NCBI GenBank assembly: GCA_937919295.1
Contig: CALFRX010000352.1
Coordinates: 1-7,300 of the forward strand
Length of the DNA: 7,300 bases
Reading direction: 5' to 3'
Source of the DNA: an uncultured Peptococcaceae bacterium
GTDB lineage: Bacteria; Bacillota; Dehalobacteriia; UBA7702
Part shown: positions 5,240 to 7,300 of the stretch, in pieces
How the letters are laid out: each line of letters opens with the position of its first letter
How positions within the stretch are numbered: position 1 is the stretch's first letter
Notes under the pieces: model-generated
What the model was told of the DNA's origin: nothing
The model's database searches: none
Seen by the model: the letters and a program-made list of their open reading frames with translations, nothing else
Made by a program: the position numbers and the translations under genes

Positions 5240-6478
5240 TTAGAAGTTCAGGGTGGCGAAGTAATCAGCGAGGGTTTCCGCGCGGCGGATCAGCTTGCTT
5301 TTTGCGCCTCCTTGCCAAAGCACTTCGGCGCTGCGCAGTTTGCCGTTGTAGTTGAAGCCCATGCAGTGACCGTGGGCGCCGACATCGTGGAAAACGAGGA
5401 TATCGCCGATATCGAGCTTGGGCAGATAGCGGTCGATGGCGAATTTATCGTTGTTTTCGCACAGGGAGCCGACAATATCGTATTTGTGATCAATGTGGGC
5501 GTTCTCTTTGCCGATGACGGTGATATGGTGATAGGCGTTGTAAAGGGCGGGGCGCATCAAATTTGCCATGCTGGCGTCAACGCCGATGTAGTCCTTGTAG
5601 GTCTCCTTCTTATGGAGCACTTTGGTCACCAGGTAGCCGTAGGGGCCCGTCATCAGACGGCCGCTTTCAAAGGCGATTTTGGCGGGGAAAAGACCGCGGC
5701 CGACGATTTTCTCATCGTAGATACTTTTGATCTCAGCGGCCAGTGCTTCATAATCGATGGGCTTGTCCTCGGGAATATAAGGGATGCCGAGACCGCCGCC
5801 TAAATTGATGATCTCAATATCAACGCCGACGATGACCTTGAGTTTGTAGACGAGGTCAAACATCATTCTGGCGGTTTCCAGGAAGTATTCGGGGTTCAGT
5901 TCGTTGGAAGCGACCATCGTATGAATACCGAAGCGCTGAATCCCTTTTTCCTTCAAAATTTTATAGCCTTCGTAAATCTGATCTCTGGTGAAGCCGTACT
6001 TTGCTTCGATGGGATTGCCGATGATGGCGTTTCCCGTACGCAGAGGGCCGGGATTATAACGGCAGGAAATCATCGAAGGCAGGCCGATATTTTCCTCAAT
6101 AAAGGGAATATTGGTAATATCATCAAGATTGATCACTGCTCCCAACGCTTTTGCCTTGGCGAACTCTTCGATGGGCGCATCGTTGGCACTCATGTAGATA
6201 TTTTCCCCGGTGAAGCCGGTTCTCTCGGCAAGAATCAATTCTGCCATGGAAGAGCAGTCGACGCCGCAGTCCTCCTCTAAAAATATTTTCATCAGATGAG
6301 GATTCGGCGCCGCTTTCACGGCGAAATATTCTTGAAAACCGGGGAAGCCGGTGAAGGCCTGATTGAAGCGACGGGCATTTTCGCGGATGGCCCTTTCATC
6401 GTAGAGATAAAAAGGCGTGGGGTATTGTTCCATCAGCCCTTTTAAAACGTCGTTGTCAAAGGGTAATTTCTTTTTCAT
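5240..6478 (-). CDS. lysA: Diaminopimelate decarboxylase (clostridial-type branch)
   Basis: A PLP-dependent fold-III (alanine racemase-like barrel) decarboxylase of 412 residues that converts meso-diaminopimelate to L-lysine, the last step of lysine synthesis. Lys55 in YFAVKAAPNPHL is the expected Schiff-base lysine. The glycine-rich phosphate loop is LGGGLGIPY, followed by ESGRLM (EPGR in classical enzymes). CENND with Cys340 matches the CESGD active-site motif. The region after it reads HDVGAHGH (364-371), where classical LysA has DAGAY. The usual HIGSQ segment is replaced by GIHTMVASNE. These replacements mark, from memory, a distinct branch common in Clostridia that is annotated as LysA. 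Arginine and ornithine decarboxylases share the fold but are less likely. TGGAGA (6486-6491) sits 7 bases before the ATG. It has its own promoter with an operator-like palindrome and is followed by the smsCB operon on the same strand. No other lysine genes are in view. Confidence 0.92.
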   Translation of the reverse strand: MKKKLPFDNDVLKGLMEQYPTPFYLYDERAIRENARRFNQAFTGFPGFQEYFAVKAAPNPHLMKIFLEEDCGVDCSSMAELILAERTGFTGENIYMSANDAPIEEFAKAKALGAVINLDDITNIPFIEENIGLPSMISCRYNPGPLRTGNAIIGNPIEAKYGFTRDQIYEGYKILKEKGIQRFGIHTMVASNELNPEYFLETARMMFDLVYKLKVIVGVDIEIINLGGGLGIPYIPEDKPIDYEALAAEIKSIYDEKIVGRGLFPAKIAFESGRLMTGPYGYLVTKVLHKKETYKDYIGVDASMANLMRPALYNAYHHITVIGKENAHIDHKYDIVGSLCENNDKFAIDRYLPKLDIGDILVFHDVGAHGHCMGFNYNGKLRSAEVLWQGGAKSKLIRRAETLADYFATLNF

Positions 6479-6513
6479 GAAAAGTCTCCAGATTATTTTT
6501 AGTGAATAACCTC

Positions 6514-6542
6514 ATTTTATACGATGGTATCGTAAAATGCAA
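6514..6542 (-). promoter_or_regulatory. Candidate promoter of lysA
   Basis: On the - strand, TTGCAT (6542-6537) and TAAAAT (6519-6514, five of six consensus bases) are separated by exactly 17 bases. The start would be near 6507, about 29 bases before the ATG at 6478. The spacer is almost filled by the palindrome at 6520-6534. Confidence 0.6.
6520..6534. promoter_or_regulatory. Perfect palindrome in the lysA promoter spacer, candidate operator
   Basis: TACGAT (6520-6525) and ATCGTA (6529-6534) are perfect inverted arms around GGT, lying between the putative -35 and -10. A dimeric regulator bound here would block or remodel the promoter. The short transcript leader leaves no room for a lysine riboswitch, so this would be the natural control point if lysA is regulated at initiation. 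Confidence 0.5.
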
Positions 6543-6618
6543 CATGAAAATTTCCGAAAAACCTGTATATCCCCAGTTTCGGCAGGAAACGCAGGAAAGC
6601 TCTGGCATAAAAAAAGTG

Positions 6619-6647
6619 TTGCGCGCTGTTTTTTGTTGTGCTATAAT
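6619..6647 (+). promoter_or_regulatory. Promoter of tRNA-Leu
   Basis: TTGCGC (6619-6624) and a perfect TATAAT (6642-6647) are 17 bases apart, with TGC immediately before the -10 (extended -10). The start would fall near 6654, only a few bases before the mature tRNA 5' end at 6658, as expected for a strongly expressed tRNA gene. Confidence 0.75.
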
Positions 6648-6657
6648 AATCAAAGTT

Positions 6658-6744
6658 GCCGAAGTGGTGGAATAGGCAGACACGCGGGACTTAAAATCCC
6701 GTGGTAGCGATACCGTACCGGTTCGACCCCGGTCTTCGGCACCA
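6658..6744 (+). tRNA. tRNA-Leu (anticodon UAA)
   Basis: An 87-base gene including encoded CCA (6742-6744). The acceptor stem GCCGAAG (6658-6664) pairs with CTTCGGC (6734-6740), with discriminator A6741. The anticodon stem CGGGA/TCCCG (6685-6689 and 6697-6701) encloses loop CTTAAAA, with anticodon TAA at 6692-6694, reading UUA and UUG. A long variable arm (class II tRNA) and the GGTTCGACCCC T-arm segment support Leu. It stands alone with its own promoter and terminator. Confidence 0.97.
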
Positions 6745-6753
6745 AACAAGCAA

Positions 6754-6784
6754 TCAAAAAAGCCGGCAGCGCCGGCTTTTTTGA
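6754..6784. terminator. Rho-independent terminator of tRNA-Leu
   Basis: Arms 6754-6767 and 6771-6784 pair perfectly over 14 bases (core AAGCCGGC/GCCGGCTT) around loop AGC. The 3' side contains TTTTTT and is followed by another T-run, ten bases after the tRNA CCA. The symmetrical A/T flanks make it potentially active on both strands. Confidence 0.92.
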
Positions 6785-6826
6785 TTTTTGATTGCGAATG
6801 GGCTTGAACTTTATTTTTGGCGTGAA

Positions 6827-6869
6827 AAAGAGAGCGTTTCCAAAATGAGACTTTGGAAACGCTCTCTTT
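6827..6869 (-). terminator. Rho-independent terminator of the thyA-family gene
   Basis: Arms 6827-6844 and 6852-6869 pair perfectly over 18 bases around a 7-base loop (ATGAGAC). On the - strand it begins right after the thyA stop codon (6871-6873) and ends in TTTTTC. It backs onto the tRNA terminator, so the two convergent units are separated by two strong hairpins. Confidence 0.85.
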
Positions 6870-6870
6870 C

Positions 6871-7300
6871 TTATTTAACATGATATTTTTGCTTTTGGTC
6901 GTTTACCATAGCGAGAATGGCTGGAATTTCATCTTGCATCAGTTGATCGTAAAATCCCTCGTAACAGTAGGTAAGATCGCTGAGGTCTTTTTTTTCAATG
7001 ACCTCGGCGTATTTTTTTAGCTTTTCGAAGCAGTTTTCATAAGCATGGAAAGAGTAGGCGATATGGGTATAAGAACCCACGGGAACGTCGAGTTCCGCCG
7101 CGACTTTTTTCAACAGGAAAATAAAACCGACGGCGTTCATATAGGTAGCTTGTACCGCGTCATTGGAGCGCATCATCACCGTCATGTTTAATTTCTTGTC
7201 ACGAATGGCAAAGTGGATGGATTGGAGACAAGCAGGATGTTCGTTGCTGCTGTCCACGGCGAAATCGCGGATATTCATAATGGCCCGGCGGGAAAAGGGG
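6871..7300 (-). CDS. thyA: Thymidylate synthase family protein, C-terminal part (5' end off window)
   Basis: The reading frame stays open to the window edge; the ATG at 7278 is internal, because the codons before it read Pro-Phe-Ser-Arg-Arg-Ala-Ile. The two Arg (7285-7290) match E. coli ThyA Arg126/Arg127, which contact the dUMP phosphate of the partner subunit. The Cys of HPACLQ lies 19 residues after the second Arg, exactly as Cys146 (the nucleophile) does in E. coli. RSND then MN match Arg166, Ser167, Asp169 and Asn177; Asn177 favours a uracil substrate over cytosine. FHAY matches His207 and Tyr209. The enzyme would make dTMP from dUMP using methylenetetrahydrofolate. Differences from E. 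coli include Gly173 to Ala and Asp205 to Ser, so this is a divergent branch, and a pyrimidine hydroxymethylase is not fully excluded. The tail is rich in charged residues. A strong terminator follows at once. Confidence 0.85.
   Translation of the reverse strand, partial: PFSRRAIMNIRDFAVDSSNEHPACLQSIHFAIRDKKLNMTVMMRSNDAVQATYMNAVGFIFLLKKVAAELDVPVGSYTHIAYSFHAYENCFEKLKKYAEVIEKKDLSDLTYCYEGFYDQLMQDEIPAILAMVNDQKQKYHVK

Noticed and set aside
5312..5803. A 163-codon + strand open frame
   Set aside because: Antisense shadow of lysA, whose frame has clear PLP-enzyme motifs throughout.
6582..6598. Two copies of GCAGGAAA at a 9-base period
   Set aside because: Only two copies, no palindromic structure, and too far from either promoter core to assign a role.
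6456..6881. A 141-codon - strand open frame across the lysA upstream region
   Set aside because: It runs antisense through tRNA-Leu and both flanking hairpins and overlaps the lysA promoter and start; the protein has no recognisable pattern.
1..7300. Mobile elements, CRISPR arrays, phage or defence genes
   Set aside because: No transposase or integrase motifs, no regular direct repeats with spacers, and no terminal inverted repeats with target duplications were seen.

Overview
The window looks like the chromosome of an anaerobic, low-to-moderate GC Bacillota bacterium, probably a member of the Clostridia. This is an inference from four things: strong GGAGG-type ribosome binding sites, sigma-A-like promoters with 17-base spacers, a tRNA with encoded CCA, and proteins of clostridial flavour (a two-gene SufBC-like iron-sulfur system, the clostridial branch of diaminopimelate decarboxylase, long-form SerA). 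Nothing points to a phage, plasmid, IS element or CRISPR array; this is mostly housekeeping chromosome.

Layout on the + strand: a class II aldolase/adducin-family gene with two tandem domains enters from the left edge. It is split by a single-base frameshift near base 50, exactly between the expected catalytic Glu and the zinc-binding HxH. It is followed by serA (phosphoglycerate dehydrogenase, first step of serine synthesis), which has its own promoter and ends in a strong hairpin shared with the convergent gene.

Layout on the - strand, read right to left: the 3' part of a thymidylate synthase (thyA family, cut by the right edge); then, beyond a + strand tRNA-Leu(UAA) that has its own promoter and terminator, lysA (diaminopimelate decarboxylase, last step of lysine synthesis); then a two-gene operon of a SufC-like ATPase and a SufB/D-like scaffold joined by a TAATG stop/start overlap; then a small secreted lipoprotein with a D/N/T-rich linker.

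The iron-sulfur pair has no SufS, SufU or SufE and no second SufB/SufD paralogue next to it, and looks like the SMS (SUF-like minimal system, SmsC-SmsB) type. The genes are mostly separate units, each with its own promoter and terminator, rather than one pathway cluster. The most notable non-coding signals are two inverted repeats placed on promoters: one inside the -35/-10 spacer of lysA, the other over the -35 of the smsCB promoter. Both are candidate operators for unidentified regulators.
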